From Heligmosomoides polygyrus polygyrus (lineage: Eukaryota; Nematoda; Chromadorea; Rhabditida; Heligmosomidae): a stretch of 64,000 bases of DNA. The notes below the pieces were generated by a model. That model searched no databases. It was not told the origin of the DNA and was given only the letters and a program-made list of their open reading frames with translations. The position numbers and the translations under genes are program-made. The DNA is taken from positions 28,201,407 to 28,265,406 of the forward strand of contig OX377202.1 in NCBI GenBank assembly GCA_947396885.1, in the 5' to 3' direction. The first letter of the stretch is position 1, and each line of letters begins with the position of its first letter. Positions 21,570 through 33,169 of the stretch are shown here, one piece after another.

Positions 21570-21893
21570 GACCTCGTGCACACTTCCCGCCGCGACGATG
21601 GAATCCCGGCGACGAATTTTGCAGAGCGACGCGAAAGAATTTGAATCTCTCTGCGCTCATTGCATCGCCCATCGCCCTGCAAGGAAGCGCGACGGCGATC
21701 CGTCTAGTACCAACGCTAAACACCGCGCGCGGAGCGAAAAAGTATGTCATGCCTGCGATGGACGCGGGAAGCCATCGCGCATGCCGATCGCCACTGTTAC
21801 GGCGGCTGCGGCAAAGTTTCCTTTGGCTGTTCAACCGGGTGCGGCGGAATGGCCATGACTGAGCGCCGCGATGGCATCGCGGCGATGGAAGTA
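21570..21893. repeat. GC-rich palindromic block, possible nested MITE
   Basis: Strikingly CpG-rich against AT-rich surroundings. It ends in a perfect 21-nt palindrome, CGCCGCGATG-G-CATCGCGGCG (21864-21884). Its outer edges are inverted relatives: CACACTTCCCGCCGCGACG on the left and, inverted, CATACTTCCATCGCCGCGATG on the right. No target duplication is clear. Frames inside it are open mainly because of base composition. Confidence 0.5.
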
Positions 21894-22097
21894 TGCCCCG
21901 GCCTTAAGCTCTTTCCCATATAAGAAGAGAAAGAAATTCGCTAACATGTCACATTTCGTTCTTTGTTCTGAAGTGTCTGGCTTTGCTCCAAAGTACAGCT
22001 TAATAGTTCAAAAAAGTGGTAGCATAAGGTGTAAATCATTCCTTCACCGAATGAAACAATGATAATTGTGATAATTTCAAAAAGCAGTTAAACCGTT

Positions 22098-22360
22098 AAT
22101 CCAAAAATAAATATTTATTTATTTGTTTGCACATAAATGTGCGCACAATTCTAAGATAGAAGGAAATCAAGGACACCGCATGATGAGTTCATAACATGGT
22201 TTAAAAAAAAGAAACCTCGGCAAATCAAAGTGCAACAGTGTGACGTACTATAATGTTTGCAAGAGAGGGAAAAATTGAATAGGGAAACAAGGACTAAAAT
22301 ACTCTGGGGCTGATTAGTGGAGCTCTTGATGGAGAAGAGAAGTAGCCCGCCAAACACTGC
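22098..22360 (-). mobile_element. CR1-like 3' end fragment
   Basis: A TTTA run (22111-22127) adjoins the hairpin GCACATAAATGTGC (22129-22142), the same tail-plus-hairpin layout seen at 15931, 33578, 36078 and 57231. Coding residues upstream are not recognisable. Confidence 0.45.
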
Positions 22361-22904
22361 AAGTCGCTATCAAAGCACGGCTCCGGATAGCAGCTTAGTA
22401 GGTCCGTCAACTCCATCACTCCATCAACACCCGCATAACTCCTGCTGTAGGAAGAGGAAGAAATCGAAGGCTATATTCGATTATAGGAAATATAGTAATA
22501 TTCGATTGAATGTCGGTTGTTCCAGAAATGTTTTTGAGTTTAATTAAGCTGTTTTAGAGTTTAAATTAAGTTTCTATTTCTATTTCTTTTTCAAGGCACT
22601 CACGATATAGATCATTACACTTGTGCATTGTTAGGCTTCCGCTTGCTTTGTTTGCTTTAGGATGACGTATGTATGATAAAATGAAGATGACATGGTTTTT
22701 CTAAACGTGACGATGTTTTGATGAAAAGCTTTACGCTTTTTTTACATAACCGCCGCTTAAAACGTTGTTTTTAAGGTACTATTAAATTTTATAAAAATTA
22801 ACGGATTTACCGAATTTACCGGGATTTACCGGCGAATTTCCGCCTTAAAAATTTGCGGCAAAAAAATTACCAGTGGCAAGTCAGCGCACACCCCTGGTCA
22901 CTTA

Positions 22905-23520
22905 CATACCAGCGTTTATATACTCACTCGGGTGAAGTCTAAAACTGGAGTAGCCACCTAGATGATTTACCGATCATGAAGGAAGATGAAGATGATCATG
23001 AAGATCAAGATTTACCTCTCAACATTTTTAGAAGCCTGTGGCATCATGGACGACGTGATGACTGCACAGATATCTGCATATTCAAGATTAGCAGTTAAAT
23101 TGTATTCACCAAAACTAGCACTCAGAATTCATTCTTGGATCTAAGATGATAACTGGATGACTGATTAGTCATGGGAAGTCAACGAGGAATATTGTGCCAG
23201 CCTAGAAGCTCCCCGATATGAAAGTAACACAGCTGGACAGTTCCTAGATGGTTCTCGAAGTAAAAGATTTGTTTCAGAATTCAATAAGTCACCCCGGTCA
23301 AACCAAATAACGGCCCTTGGTAGATATTCGTGACGCTTCATAAAAAATGAGATGCACAACTCCATATGGATGAATATCACATCTAATGAAATTAAAAATT
23401 GAAATTTACCCTTCCATCAGGAGCACTGATGCAATCTTGGATCAGACAAGTGCATGGCACAACCTTCACCCCTTGTTTTATGATACTGCGCTATATGCTT
23501 AGAAAGTTTTTGTAGCTATT
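22905..23520. other. Unannotated, no recognisable gene
   Basis: AT-rich with small overlapping frames; nothing I can name before the mariner at 23523. Confidence 0.3.
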
Positions 23521-23522
23521 TG

Positions 23523-24703
23523 TTAGGGTGTCTAGAAAGTATCTGCAGAAATACGAAATTTTTTCAAAATAACACAAATTTTTATCAACATTTTATTAAT
23601 CAACTAAGTCACTTCCGTCAACATCGACCACTCTCCGCCAACGTTCCACAAGAATTCGAATTCCTCGGGCGTAGAAATCCGGCGACTTGGAGGCGAAAAA
23701 AGATCGGAGGTCATTTTCGAGGTGGTCACGATCTTCATAACGCTCTCCTTTCAGATGATGCTGAAGTGATGAAAAAGGTAGCTTCCCATCCGAGTTCCAG
23801 AATTTTCTGAGAAGTCGTCTTCGCGATGTGTGGGAGCGCGTTATCGTGCAGCAAGCGAACTTTGCCGAGCCTGGGCTGTTCCTTGCGCATCTTGTCGGCC
23901 AGTCTCTGCAGTTGGGTAGCGTAGACCTCGGCAGTGGCAGTCGTGCTGTCAGACAGCAGCTCGAAGTGGTAGATCCCATAAACTCCCCACCAGACGCTCA
24001 GTATGACTTTCTTCGCATGAATTTCACCTTTTACGAAAGATTTCGGCACTTCATCTCGTTGGCACCACGCACGTTTACGAGCGTGGCTGACGTAGAGGAT
24101 CCATTCTTCATCTCCTGTGACGATGGTGTCCAGCCAATTGAAGGTGCGACTTCGGGAGAGCAGCTGAGTGCATACGTCCAGACGTCTTCACCGGTTGTCG
24201 TCGGTCAGTTCGTGTGGGAGCCACTGACCGAGCTTTTTAACCAGTCCATTGTACATGGTGGATCGGGAACAGCCAAGAGCAGCAGCAAATCAACGCACAC
24301 CTTTACATGGATGCTGCAGTTTCCCCAATCCATTCAAAGATATCGTCGTCGGTCGACCAGAGCGAGGCTCATCTTCAAGACTCTTGTTCCCGCTTCTGAA
24401 GCGTTCGAACCAGCAATACACAGACCGTACAGAATGAGCTTCAGCGACGAATATACGACACAAGTTTCGATAGGCTTCTACAGTGGAGTGCCCAGATTTA
24501 AACTCGTATAGGAGTACGTGTCTAGTATGGGTAGACAATTCGCTCATCGTAAGTGAAATAGGCAAGGAAGAGGGAGCCGAATATGTTATGCAGATACAGC
24601 GGGATAGTCTGTTTATATAGCACTTATGCTGAAATCTTCAGAACATTCTAGAAAAAATCTGGAACATTGCCAAGTTTTCTGCATATACTTTCTGGATACC
24701 GTA
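23523..24703 (-). mobile_element. mariner transposon, decayed, about 1.18 kb
   Basis: The left end reads TTAGGGTGTCTAGAAAGTAT, then CTGCAGAAA. The right end inverted reads TACGGTATCCAGAAAGTATA, then TGCAGAAA. The outermost bases and TA duplication have decayed on at least one side. This is another separate mariner lineage. Confidence 0.82.
23596..24545 (-). pseudogene. mariner transposase, frameshifted, third aspartate region lost
   Basis: The N-terminal frame (to 24290) has the helix-turn-helix region with VRSVYCWFERFRSGNKSLED and a RSGRPTT linker. A WLPHEL block lies near 24220 and a DEEWILYVS catalytic block near 24110. LLHDNALPHIAKTTSQKILE carries the second aspartate. The sequence then changes frame near 23770 and resumes at FSSLQHHLKGERYEDRDHLE, so the usual PPYSPDLAPxDYH segment with the third aspartate is gone. 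The C-terminal FYARGIRILVERWRRVVDVD is normal. Confidence 0.85.
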
Positions 24704-25790
24704 GTAGATGTACGCTACCGAAAGTAACCCAAAGAGGAATCGTCACTCATTTAGAGAGCAGTTTGAGCACCGAGAAAATGTCACCACCAGGCAGCCACAG
24801 CAAGAATAGCATTAGTTATGTATGCAACTTTCTGCCAATTGATACTTCTCTAACATGTACGTAAGTCGTTAGGCACCCTTAATGGCCAGCTGCAAAGTGC
24901 TCTTGTAATTGTGAAATAGCGCTCAAAGGATAAGGTGACTCAGATGCGATTCTGCCTTCACCACTACAGCATATATAGGAGTCGCAGAATGTTGTGTCGC
25001 TAACAGATCGCTACTTGTCTACTCCATATCCTCTACATTCAATCTCAACACTTCAATATATGATATGATGTGCACACTGATTTCTATACAAGGGTTTAAA
25101 TTCACAAATTTGAGGGCATGCGGCAGCCCCGCTCTAGTAGTAGTAGCACAACAAGACCTGCGGGGCACAGTGATTGAGCTGCACTGCCCCACTCGCTTAC
25201 GGTCCGAGCGGCATCAGGAGTGCAGGCACTCGACCGAGAAAAAAGAAGTACACGAAGCCGGTGAAGGAGATACAATCCTAACAGTGGACTCTAACACCAT
25301 GACGGATGAAATCGCGCTGACTTCCCCTCAGGTCGACAGAATGAAACTATGCTACGGACAGAGGAACAACTCGTGAAAATTTGTTCTCTTACGATAAAAC
25401 CAGGAACGACTGCTTCCAAATTTAACCGGTCCACCAACGTTAGAAAATAGAGCCGGCACAACAACAACCTACAAAGATAAAGATAGAAACGTGAAAACTC
25501 GAAGAAACATTTGTGGCACTTGTTTGGATATCCTACTGTACACTGCAACGTGTTCCTTTTCTCGCCCTGGAAGTGTCATGAAGAGTCAGCGTCATGGTAA
25601 TTGACCTTATATATATATTACATGAGATTTCTCATGTGGAAATGAAAACAACGAAGGTGCGAACGTTGTTACGGCTCTAATAACACGTAGCTGCAAAACG
25701 ATATAACAACAAAGGAACGTTGAGAAAATATGAAATTGAAGGGGTCAATGAACAACGAAATGAGTAGAAAAACTTAGCAAAGGGATGCCA
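24704..25790. other. Unannotated, no recognisable gene
   Basis: Frames of 65-103 codons without motifs. The 25580-25790 segment may be the 3' untranslated part of the CR1-like element to its right, but no tail is visible. Confidence 0.3.
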
Positions 25791-26835
25791 TCACGGATCT
25801 AACAGATTATCAATTGCCTTCTTGAAAGCATTGAGATTCGCAGAAATCGGTTTACTTCTGCTAAGACGTGTGTACGTAGGAACGACTCTGTTGAGGAAGA
25901 AATGCGACCTGCAGTTGATTCGAGCTCTAGGTAAGACAATTTTTGATGCGCCTCCTCTCGTGGTGGATGCCCTCTCAGTACAAAACATGTTCAGACGTAG
26001 ACCTGACCGACCGTGTATGATTTTATTTAAAAGAAGCAAGTCGAATTTTTTTCCTTCTCCAAGAAAGTGTACGTAGGCCAAGATTCAGATTCCTTTCTTT
26101 GCCTTATGGAAAGCAATCGTGAAGGAAACACATTGACCTGATCATAAGTTTTCTAGTAAAGCTGTTTTAAACCTTTTCAATTTTGTCAATGTTTTTGCGT
26201 TTGTAGGGATTGAACACAGCGGTTCCATACTCAAGTAATGGCCTCACATATGTTTTGAATGCCTGAAGAAGCACTGCACTGTTTTTTATCGTTAGACCTT
26301 TGAAAACTTTATGCATCACGCCCGACGCCTTAGCTGCAATCTGATCACAGTGTTCATCAAAACTAAGATCTCTCGTAACCAAAACCCTAAGTCTCTATGC
26401 TGGTTGACACTCTGTATCGCTGAAGTAGCAATGTGGTAACTGTGCCGAGGATTCCCAGCTCCGAGATGCAAAACCTTGGTCTTTTCCGCGGACAAAGGAA
26501 GATCCCATTCACGTGACCACTCACTGACGAGATTAATAGCATTCTGAAGTATGAGATGGTCGTCCGTAGTAATTATCTTTTTGTAGATTTTGAAATCGTC
26601 AGCAAAAGCAACGCATTTCGCATGGCATGCAGAAAGAATGCTAGGTAGTTCATAAGTATATATATTGAAGAGGATCGGGGATAGCACTCCTCCTTGAGGC
26701 ACACCACTTCTTACACATCGCGGTTCAGAAAAGGTTGATTTTATCCGCACCATAAATATACGATTAGAAAGAAAAGACCTAATCCATGAAACGATACGAG
26801 GATGAATTCCGACTATAGTTAGCTTACCTTCTGAT
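25791..26835 (-). pseudogene. CR1-like reverse transcriptase, C-terminal half, broken
   Basis: The minus-strand frame from 26753 has SGVPQGGVLSPILFNIYTYE and VAFADDFKIYK, the RT primer-grip region and FADD active site. A frameshift near 26380 follows (HRDLGFWLREI / VTRDLSFDEH), then the LLEYGTAVFNPYKRKNIDKI region and a C-terminal segment ending at 25791. The start of RT and all of the endonuclease are missing, so the copy is 5'-truncated near 26835. The enzyme copies element RNA into a nicked target. The copy is dead. Confidence 0.85.
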
Positions 26836-27477
26836 TCTTATCTCATACTAATGGTTAAGGCACCAACGGCGAAGGCGCTTCAAATATTATTCTCAACCTC
26901 TTCGCTTCTCTACCATCACACAACAAGGGCAGAACTATAAAACTACGAAAACGAGTGTCTAGCACACATACATTTGGAAAGCACCGCATAGCTCAGCTGC
27001 TCTACGTCTCTCATTGCCAGCTGGCTTTTCATAAAGAGCGTTGTCCTGCTATTAGATCAAGTGTAGCCAATTACAAAAAGTAGGAGGGTTATCTGACTTG
27101 TTTCAAGCTCTTTCCTTTCGCTAGTCTGGAAAATGAGGTCGACACCTCCATAGCAGCTCTTCGCGAAGCAGAAATAAACCTAAAAACCAGTGAGTTCTTA
27201 CCAAAGGTCATGAATGTAAGAACCGAACGTTCCGCGTATGCTGAGGGCCTTCGGCTCACCATAAATGTGCTCAGAAAACCCTCAAACGGCTCTGCGTCTG
27301 CATGACCGTAGCGAAAGAGGCTACAATTCCCTTCGATGCATCCAACCCAGCTTAATTATGGACACATGAGATAGAGAGACTCGTGTTTCTGTTTGTCTAG
27401 AGCGTACAGAAATGTTCCTGGCATTAGAAGTAATTTGTAGGAACTTAAACACACTTACCAGGTGGTTCATATATACT
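26836..27477. other. Unannotated flank of the RTE insertion
   Basis: No motif or credible gene. The last bases hold the left copy of the RTE target duplication (27478-27488). Confidence 0.3.
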
Positions 27478-27488
27478 AGTAGTTCGGA

Positions 27489-30400
27489 CCGTGTACTGCC
27501 CAGAGACGCAGGTGGGATGCAGGGGATGGACTCCTTGCTCCTGCTGTGTCGGGTCGATGCGTTCCTTGTGCGTGGGAGCGGCATGTTCGTGCACAGAGTG
27601 CGTGGATGTGTCCGTGACTGTGCGGATTGTAACTGTGTCGGCTCGGCCAAAAGCTTGCACTCGGTAGACTGGGAGTACATGTAAGGCGATTCGAGGCCGC
27701 CTTAAGTCTCGCCCCGTCCCTTCGGGCAGTCCGGCTGGCTGCCCGGAGTACCCCGCCCGCACGACAGAGCCTGACTAGCTACCCGTGTTGTATTCCAGTC
27801 AAACACAGCAGCACTAAAGGGCCTCATTCCCCTGACCCCGAAAGAGCCCCCATTTCTGCAGCGATGGGAAGGACGAGTACGGAGAGGCTGCTAAAATCTC
27901 AGGGCCTAACCAGGCTGCGCAAATTGAGAAGGACTAGGATGACGATCTGTACTTACAACGCCCGCACGCTTGCGTCGGAAGCATCCGTCGAGGACCTGAT
28001 GATGCAAGCCAGGAAGATCAAGTACGACGTCATCGGACTGACCGAGACGAGAAGACACCACCCCCTACACGCCGTCTACGTCTCCGGAGAAGAACTGTTC
28101 CTCGGAACATGCGACAGCAGGGGAGTAGGCGGCGTTGGTGTCCTCGTCAACACGCACTTGGCCATGAACATCGATTCGTACGAGTCTCTGACAAGCCGAA
28201 TCGGACGTCTGCGACTGAAGCGATGTGGCTCCGTGCCAGCCTTGACTGTGTTCGTCGCGTATGCCCCAACATCCGACTACGACGATGAAGACGTCGAGGC
28301 CTTCTACGTGGAGCTGGAGAAGTTCTATAAGGAAGATCACACCTTCTACAAGGTGATCGTCGGCGACTTCAACGCCAAGATCGGGCCACGAAGGTCGCCG
28401 GAAGAACTTCACATCGGAACCCACGGTTTGGAGTGGAACGAGCAAGGTGAAAGGCTGTCTGAGTTTATCATGTCGACCAAGACCATCCATGGAAACTCGC
28501 AGTTCCAGAAGCCTCCCTCCCTACGATGGACCTGGGAATCCCCGGGTGGCCAGTTCCACAACGAGATCGACCACATCATCTTCAATCGCAAGTATTGCCT
28601 GACCGATGTCTCCGTTGTCCCCAAGTTCTACACGGGATCGGACCACCGCCTCCTTCGCGCGAGGTTCCGCTTTTCGCGTCAAGGAGAGAAGGCCGCGAAG
28701 TTCAAGAAGAGGAATCCCAGAACGACCATCAACTGGGATCTCTACACCTCTCTTGTCGGCCTTTGGGAAGATGCCGTCATGGACAACGTCGACGAGGAAT
28801 ACGATCGCTTCGTGCACCATCTCCACGATAGTGCTAAGGGAGCCGAGAGCTTGAAGACCACCAAGAGACGCCTGTCTCCGGAAACTCTCGAGCTGATACG
28901 CCAGCGTGGAGCAGCACGAGCATCAGGCAACTACCAACTGACGTCCGAGCTTGCAAAGCTATGCAGAGCGGCGATAAAGGAAGATCTCAAGGAGAGAAAG
29001 GCGGAAGTGTTGGCTGAAGCAGCAGAGGCAGGGCTGAGCATCCGCAATGCCCGCCGGAACTTCGCCAACTTCAAGACCAAGATGACCGCTCTCCGACGTC
29101 CCGACGGAACCATCACCTCTTCCAGAAGGACCATGGAGAAAGTCATCCACGACTTCTACTCCGATCTCTTCGATAGCCACGTCCACCTGCCTCCATGCCA
29201 TCTTCCGCAGGATGGATACGTCGTCCCCTTTGTTCTCCCTTCCGAGATCCGACACGCCATCGCGTCGGTGAAGAAACGTACAGCACCCGGTTCTGACAGG
29301 ATCAGAGCTGAACACCTGAAGAACCTCCCGCCAGCGCTCATCAACACCTTGGCGCGGCTCTTCACACGCTACCTGTCCGAATGCAAGGTTCCATCTCAGT
29401 GGAAGACCAGCAGAACCGTCTTGCTGTACAAGAAGGGAGACGTGCACGACATTGGCAACTATCGCCCGATCTGCCTGTTGTCCGTAGTCTACAAGCTGTT
29501 CACTCGAGTCATCCTGAATAGGATTAGTAGAACGCTGGACGAAGGACAGCCATGCGAACAAGCAGGATTTCGGAGAGGATTCAGCACGATCGACCACATA
29601 CACACCATTACGAAGCTCATCGAAGTGTCGCGAGAGTACAAGCTGCCGCTGTGCCTTACGTTCATCGACCTGAAGAAGGCATTCGACTCCGTCGAGACTG
29701 AAGCGGTCATGGAAGCCCTGCTCACCCAGGGCGTTCCTACTCAGTACATCAGGGTCCTTCGAGAGCTGTACAGTGGATTCACGACCAAGATCTCACCATT
29801 CTACAACGACGTCGTCATTGACGTGAAGAGAGGGGTTCGACAAGGGGATACCATATCCCCGAAGCTCTTCAGCGCCACCCTCGAAAACGTCATGCGCGAA
29901 CTAGAATGGGAAGACATGGGAGTGAAGGTCGACGGCCGGCAACTGCACCATCTTCGCTTCGCTGACGACATCGTGCTCATAACACCGAGCATCAGTCAAG
30001 CGGAACGAATGCTGGCCGACTTCGATCGTGTATGTGGAAGCGTTGGACTGCAGCTGAATCTTACGAAGACGATGTTCATGAAGAACGGATGGGTTTCTGA
30101 TGCCCCATTCTCTCTCAACGGAACGAACATCTCCGAATGCTCCAGCTATGTGTATCTGGGTCGCGAAGTCAACATGGCCAACGACCTAGCACCAGAGCTG
30201 AGCAGGAGGAAACGAGCGGCTTGGGGAGCTTTCAAGAGCGTCGAAGAAGTCGCGAAGAAGACGAAGAACGTCCGACTCCGTGCCCACCTATTCGACTCCA
30301 CTGTTCTTCCTGCCCTAACATACGCCTCAGAGACCTGGACTATACGAAAGCAGGATGAACACGCGATCAGCGTCGCGCAGCGTGGAATCGAGAGGACGAT

Positions 30401-30782
30401 GCTCGGAGTGACACGACTCACGCAAGTGAGAGAAGGCCTCCGGAGTTCCGAGCTTCGCCGACGTTCGAAGATCAGAGACGCTGTCGCATGGGCCAAGTCG
30501 TCGAAAATTAGGTGGGCCGGCCACGTAATGCGATTCGCAGACACCCGCTGGACGAGAGTCGTCACAGATTGGATTCCGCAGGATGTCAAAAGAACACCAG
30601 GACGCCCACCAACGCGTTGGTCGGACTTCTTCGTGAAAGCCCTGAACGACCGATATGACGCTCTTCGTGTCCCTCGAGCGAGGAGGATCCATTGGAGCAC
30701 TCTGGCACGCAACAGGGACGAATGGAGACGCTGCTGGCGCCCGCTCGAGCAAGTCGATGATCAACGGGACGACAGGTGATAC
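27489..30782 (+). mobile_element. RTE non-LTR retrotransposon, open frame, 11-bp target duplication
   Basis: AGTAGTTCGGA occurs at 27478-27488 and again at 30783-30793, bounding the insertion. The element has one long frame, and a 3' region of only a few bases after the stop (TGATACAG), as RTE elements do. Compared with the second copy (60116-63510), it lacks about the first 125 bp of the 5' untranslated region, so it is slightly 5'-truncated but keeps the full protein. The exact duplication and open frame point to a recent insertion. The lack of full 5' sequence may affect its promoter. Confidence 0.95.
27864..30779 (+). CDS. RTE endonuclease / reverse transcriptase, 971 aa, uninterrupted
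   Basis: The protein nicks target DNA and copies the element RNA from the free 3' end. The N-terminal APE-type endonuclease (about residues 26-270) shows N32 in [10 protein letters not shown]61 in [10 protein letters not shown]168/N170 in GDFNAKIG and S259-D260-H261 in [10 protein letters not shown]. The RT domain (about 440-780) shows [10 protein letters not shown] (D602), [15 protein letters not shown] and FADD (699-702). The C-terminal part has [11 protein letters not shown] and a [11 protein letters not shown] block common to RTE proteins. All catalytic residues are present and there is no stop or frameshift. The ATG at 27864 is chosen because the second copy shares MGRTSTE at the same place. 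The length is usual for RTE. Enzyme activity is inferred, not shown. Confidence 0.95.
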   Translation: MGRTSTERLLKSQGLTRLRKLRRTRMTICTYNARTLASEASVEDLMMQARKIKYDVIGLTETRRHHPLHAVYVSGEELFLGTCDSRGVGGVGVLVNTHLAMNIDSYESLTSRIGRLRLKRCGSVPALTVFVAYAPTSDYDDEDVEAFYVELEKFYKEDHTFYKVIVGDFNAKIGPRRSPEELHIGTHGLEWNEQGERLSEFIMSTKTIHGNSQFQKPPSLRWTWESPGGQFHNEIDHIIFNRKYCLTDVSVVPKFYTGSDHRLLRARFRFSRQGEKAAKFKKRNPRTTINWDLYTSLVGLWEDAVMDNVDEEYDRFVHHLHDSAKGAESLKTTKRRLSPETLELIRQRGAARASGNYQLTSELAKLCRAAIKEDLKERKAEVLAEAAEAGLSIRNARRNFANFKTKMTALRRPDGTITSSRRTMEKVIHDFYSDLFDSHVHLPPCHLPQDGYVVPFVLPSEIRHAIASVKKRTAPGSDRIRAEHLKNLPPALINTLARLFTRYLSECKVPSQWKTSRTVLLYKKGDVHDIGNYRPICLLSVVYKLFTRVILNRISRTLDEGQPCEQAGFRRGFSTIDHIHTITKLIEVSREYKLPLCLTFIDLKKAFDSVETEAVMEALLTQGVPTQYIRVLRELYSGFTTKISPFYNDVVIDVKRGVRQGDTISPKLFSATLENVMRELEWEDMGVKVDGRQLHHLRFADDIVLITPSISQAERMLADFDRVCGSVGLQLNLTKTMFMKNGWVSDAPFSLNGTNISECSSYVYLGREVNMANDLAPELSRRKRAAWGAFKSVEEVAKKTKNVRLRAHLFDSTVLPALTYASETWTIRKQDEHAISVAQRGIERTMLGVTRLTQVREGLRSSELRRRSKIRDAVAWAKSSKIRWAGHVMRFADTRWTRVVTDWIPQDVKRTPGRPPTRWSDFFVKALNDRYDALRVPRARRIHWSTLARNRDEWRRCWRPLEQVDDQRDDR

Positions 30783-30793
30783 AGTAGTTCGGA

Positions 30794-32520
30794 AGCAGCT
30801 GCTCTATGTAAAGAAAAATATTCAAATAAAAATTGAATGACAACTCTCGATGCAAGACAGCTAAGCTTCACTTTCATATCTGCTGCGAACTGTGCCAAAA
30901 GGATGATAGTGCAGCATAATGCGACCTCTAAAGTGCTTCAAAAGACCGCTTATAAAGAAACAGAACGAGTTCGAACGGTCTCCGGTCATGGTGTCCGTAA
31001 AAGTGCAGAGTTCAAAGTCGGCTGAGCAAAGAAATGGTGACAGTTGGCGACGGAAAAACGCACTCTCAGCAAACTGAACGACGAATTCGCGGCCGTTCAA
31101 TTCGCACCGCTGCAGCCGGGACTAAGCCGTGCAGACTGAGTAAATATTTTAGAAGTCTCACATTTCGCGGCGGCGATGGGAGCGGGTTGCACGTGCGAAG
31201 CCTTGGAAGCAGATGGATACTGTAACCGCTTTCAAACACATGAGCTACCCGATTACATGAGAACTGGTCCATGACTCATTCCGCCACGCGCGTGCGGTGT
31301 GAGTCAGATAGGAAGAGTGGGCCTCTGCGTCTTGTCTCCTTGCGAGTGCCCCGTCATCCGCCGTCTCCTCGAACAGCAGACTCACGTGAATAGGACGTGA
31401 AGACGGTCGGAACCGTAGGGAGAGTTAATTTAACGAGTATTGGTTGTGTTGCAACTGTTTTATTGATATGTAAAAGAAAAAAGGGAATTGAAGTGATTTA
31501 GCCCGAGGTTTGCGTGCGGTATGCGCTTGGTTCTCCCTAATTTGAAGTATGCAGTGACCCGCTTACCCGTAAAGTTTATCTTCAACGTCACAATGGCAAT
31601 ACCAATAATACCATGAGCAGGAAAATAAAAACAAAACAAATATCACCAATGTGCTAATCTAGCGGCAAGCACATAGAGGTGTCCTTTCATTCTCTTGTAG
31701 TAGGCGGCCGCCCTGCGGTTCTCAGAAATTGGAGGAACCTCCAGAGCTTGGTGAGCACTTCCACTTGTCGTTGTTGCTCATCAGTCCTGATCTGCCGTGG
31801 TGCAACTTCACCTTGACGAAATTTTTTTGCCTAATCTTAATACTATAAGATGGTGTGCGCTTTAGTTAGCAATCAGCTCGACTTGACTGACCTCGCACAC
31901 AGCATTCGTCTCGCAGGGATGTGGTGAGAGAACAGGGTTGATTCCAAAACGCTGCTTGGATTAGCAATTTCACCCTGCTTGACCGTTTCGTAGCATGTAA
32001 CTGCAAGGTCTGAAGTGCCTGTTATACCTCCCTTGAGAGCGCAGTGACACTGTTTTAATGCCATGCACTAACTTCCATTCAATTACTCTCACTGTAGCCT
32101 CAACAGAGGTGTAATGGGGCTCTGAAGATCTGCAGCTACATCAGATGTCCTCAATGTTTGTTACAGGTGTTTGTGCTTTGATCAATCGGTCCACTACTTA
32201 TAAGGTCTATTATTGGTCGCGCTGGTCTCTCAGCTGTTGTCGCTATTTGACTATGCTCATTCCGTCTTTAGATCATCTCCACTAGTGGTAGTCTCGCACC
32301 CAACTTGCACGCACGTGGCCTCAACGGGAGAGTTGTAGGCAGTGCGCTCATGAGTGAGAGGGCTATCGGTTAGCCAGAAGTAGAGGTACATGTTGAGGGT
32401 GAGGAGCGGCAGACGCTAAAGACACGAGCGGGATGCATGTGAGGTGCGAGAGGGCGCGAGACATGGCGGCAGAAAACCCGCGCGCCGCGTTGGCACCTTG
32501 CCCATGGACCAGTTCTCCGG
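30794..32520. other. Unannotated, no recognisable gene
   Basis: A 62-codon frame (30837-31025) right of the RTE and several GC-rich frames near 31030-31270 and 32363-32560 have no motif I recognise. No transposon ends seen over this 1.7 kb. Confidence 0.3.
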
Positions 32521-32525
32521 CAACG

Positions 32526-32575
32526 GAGCTACCCGTTCTTTTGCTTGGGAGCGCTAGCAAACGAACGGGTAGCTC
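32526..32575. repeat. Perfect hairpin, 13-bp stem extended by 6 bp
   Basis: GAGCTACCCGTTC (32526-32538) pairs with GAACGGGTAGCTC (32563-32575). After one mismatch, TTTGCT pairs with AGCAAA further in (32540-32545 with 32556-32561). No T run follows on either strand that would suggest a simple terminator. It may be the end of a small transposon or an RNA structure. Confidence 0.6.
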
Positions 32576-32646
32576 AAGTGTTTGAAAATCATACGGAAGT
32601 CACGCAGAGGGGACATTGAATTTTCTAACTAGAATAGTTCTTAGCT

Positions 32647-32740
32647 AGAATAAAGGATAAATAACGGCGTCACTCAATCCCTTTTGGATGCGCCACGCAT
32701 CTCACTTCTACAGGATGAGACGATTTGAATGTGTAGTAGG
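32647..32740 (-). mobile_element. tRNA-derived SINE, 3' fragment
   Basis: Starts with the tail complement TAAAGGATAAATAACGGCG and follows the family for about 90 bp (GATGCGCCACGCATC, TTCTACAGGATG), then ends. The tRNA-like 5' half is missing. Confidence 0.65.
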
Positions 32741-32910
32741 TCTAAAGCCACAAACACACTGCCTCGATCTCGGGTGGATAAAACGAAGCTTAACGGTAAA
32801 TACTAAATTTAGTAACATATTTCCTGAAAGTGACAGAACTCAACAATCAAATCTCATCCAGTCAGAGTTAAAACTGTCACAACGATGTTTTGTTGCGATC
32901 AAAACTTCTA

Positions 32911-32985
32911 GCGCCAGGCGGGACTCGAACGCGCACCTACCTCTGTCCGGGCGGGAATGCTCTACGCCTTTACACCACCGGCGCC
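32911..32985 (-). pseudogene. tRNA-like sequence (pseudogene or SINE head)
   Basis: Seventy-five nucleotides on the minus strand begin GGCGCCGGTGGTGTAAAGG, with an A-box-like TGGTGTAAAGG. Near the end comes CGTTCGAGTCC, one base from the B-box consensus, and the last bases can pair with the first. The anticodon stem pairs badly and the base before the putative anticodon is C rather than T, so a working tRNA is unlikely. Sequence on the far side (to about 32830) may be the body of a second SINE family. Confidence 0.5.
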
Positions 32986-33169
32986 ATTAGATCGAACGCA
33001 ACATCCACACCTCGTGGGTTCGATCAGCACTCACCCGTATCCGGAATGAGCTCGCCGCTGATATCAGCATTGATCCTGTTAAGCTGACGGTCTTGCTAGA
33101 AACAAACGAGGCTTAAAGAAACTGATTTGAAGAATTAAAACTGATACGAGTTCTAAAACTGAAAAACTT

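Larger units (their letters stand above)
21061..22896. mobile_element. hAT-type non-autonomous transposon, 1836 bp
   Basis: The left end CAGGGGTGTGCGTTTACCGG and right end (inverted) CAGGGGTGTGCGCTGACTTG have perfect 8-bp duplications GTCACTTA at 21053-21060 and 22897-22904. Subterminal regions carry TTACCGG / TTTAACGG motifs (21075-21160 and 22795-22850), the same style as the hAT copies at 593 and 2992 but a different sequence version. The interior holds no transposase that I can recognise. It contains a GC-rich palindromic block and a CR1-like 3' end. Confidence 0.88.

Noticed and set aside
28065..30764. Long minus-strand open frames (up to 214 codons) opposite the RTE gene
   Set aside because: They overlap the 971-codon RTE frame, have no motif, and recur opposite the second copy only because the DNA is the same and GC-rich.
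32911..32985. Functional tRNA gene
   Set aside because: The anticodon stem is mismatched and position 33 is not T, so it is more likely a pseudogene or SINE head.
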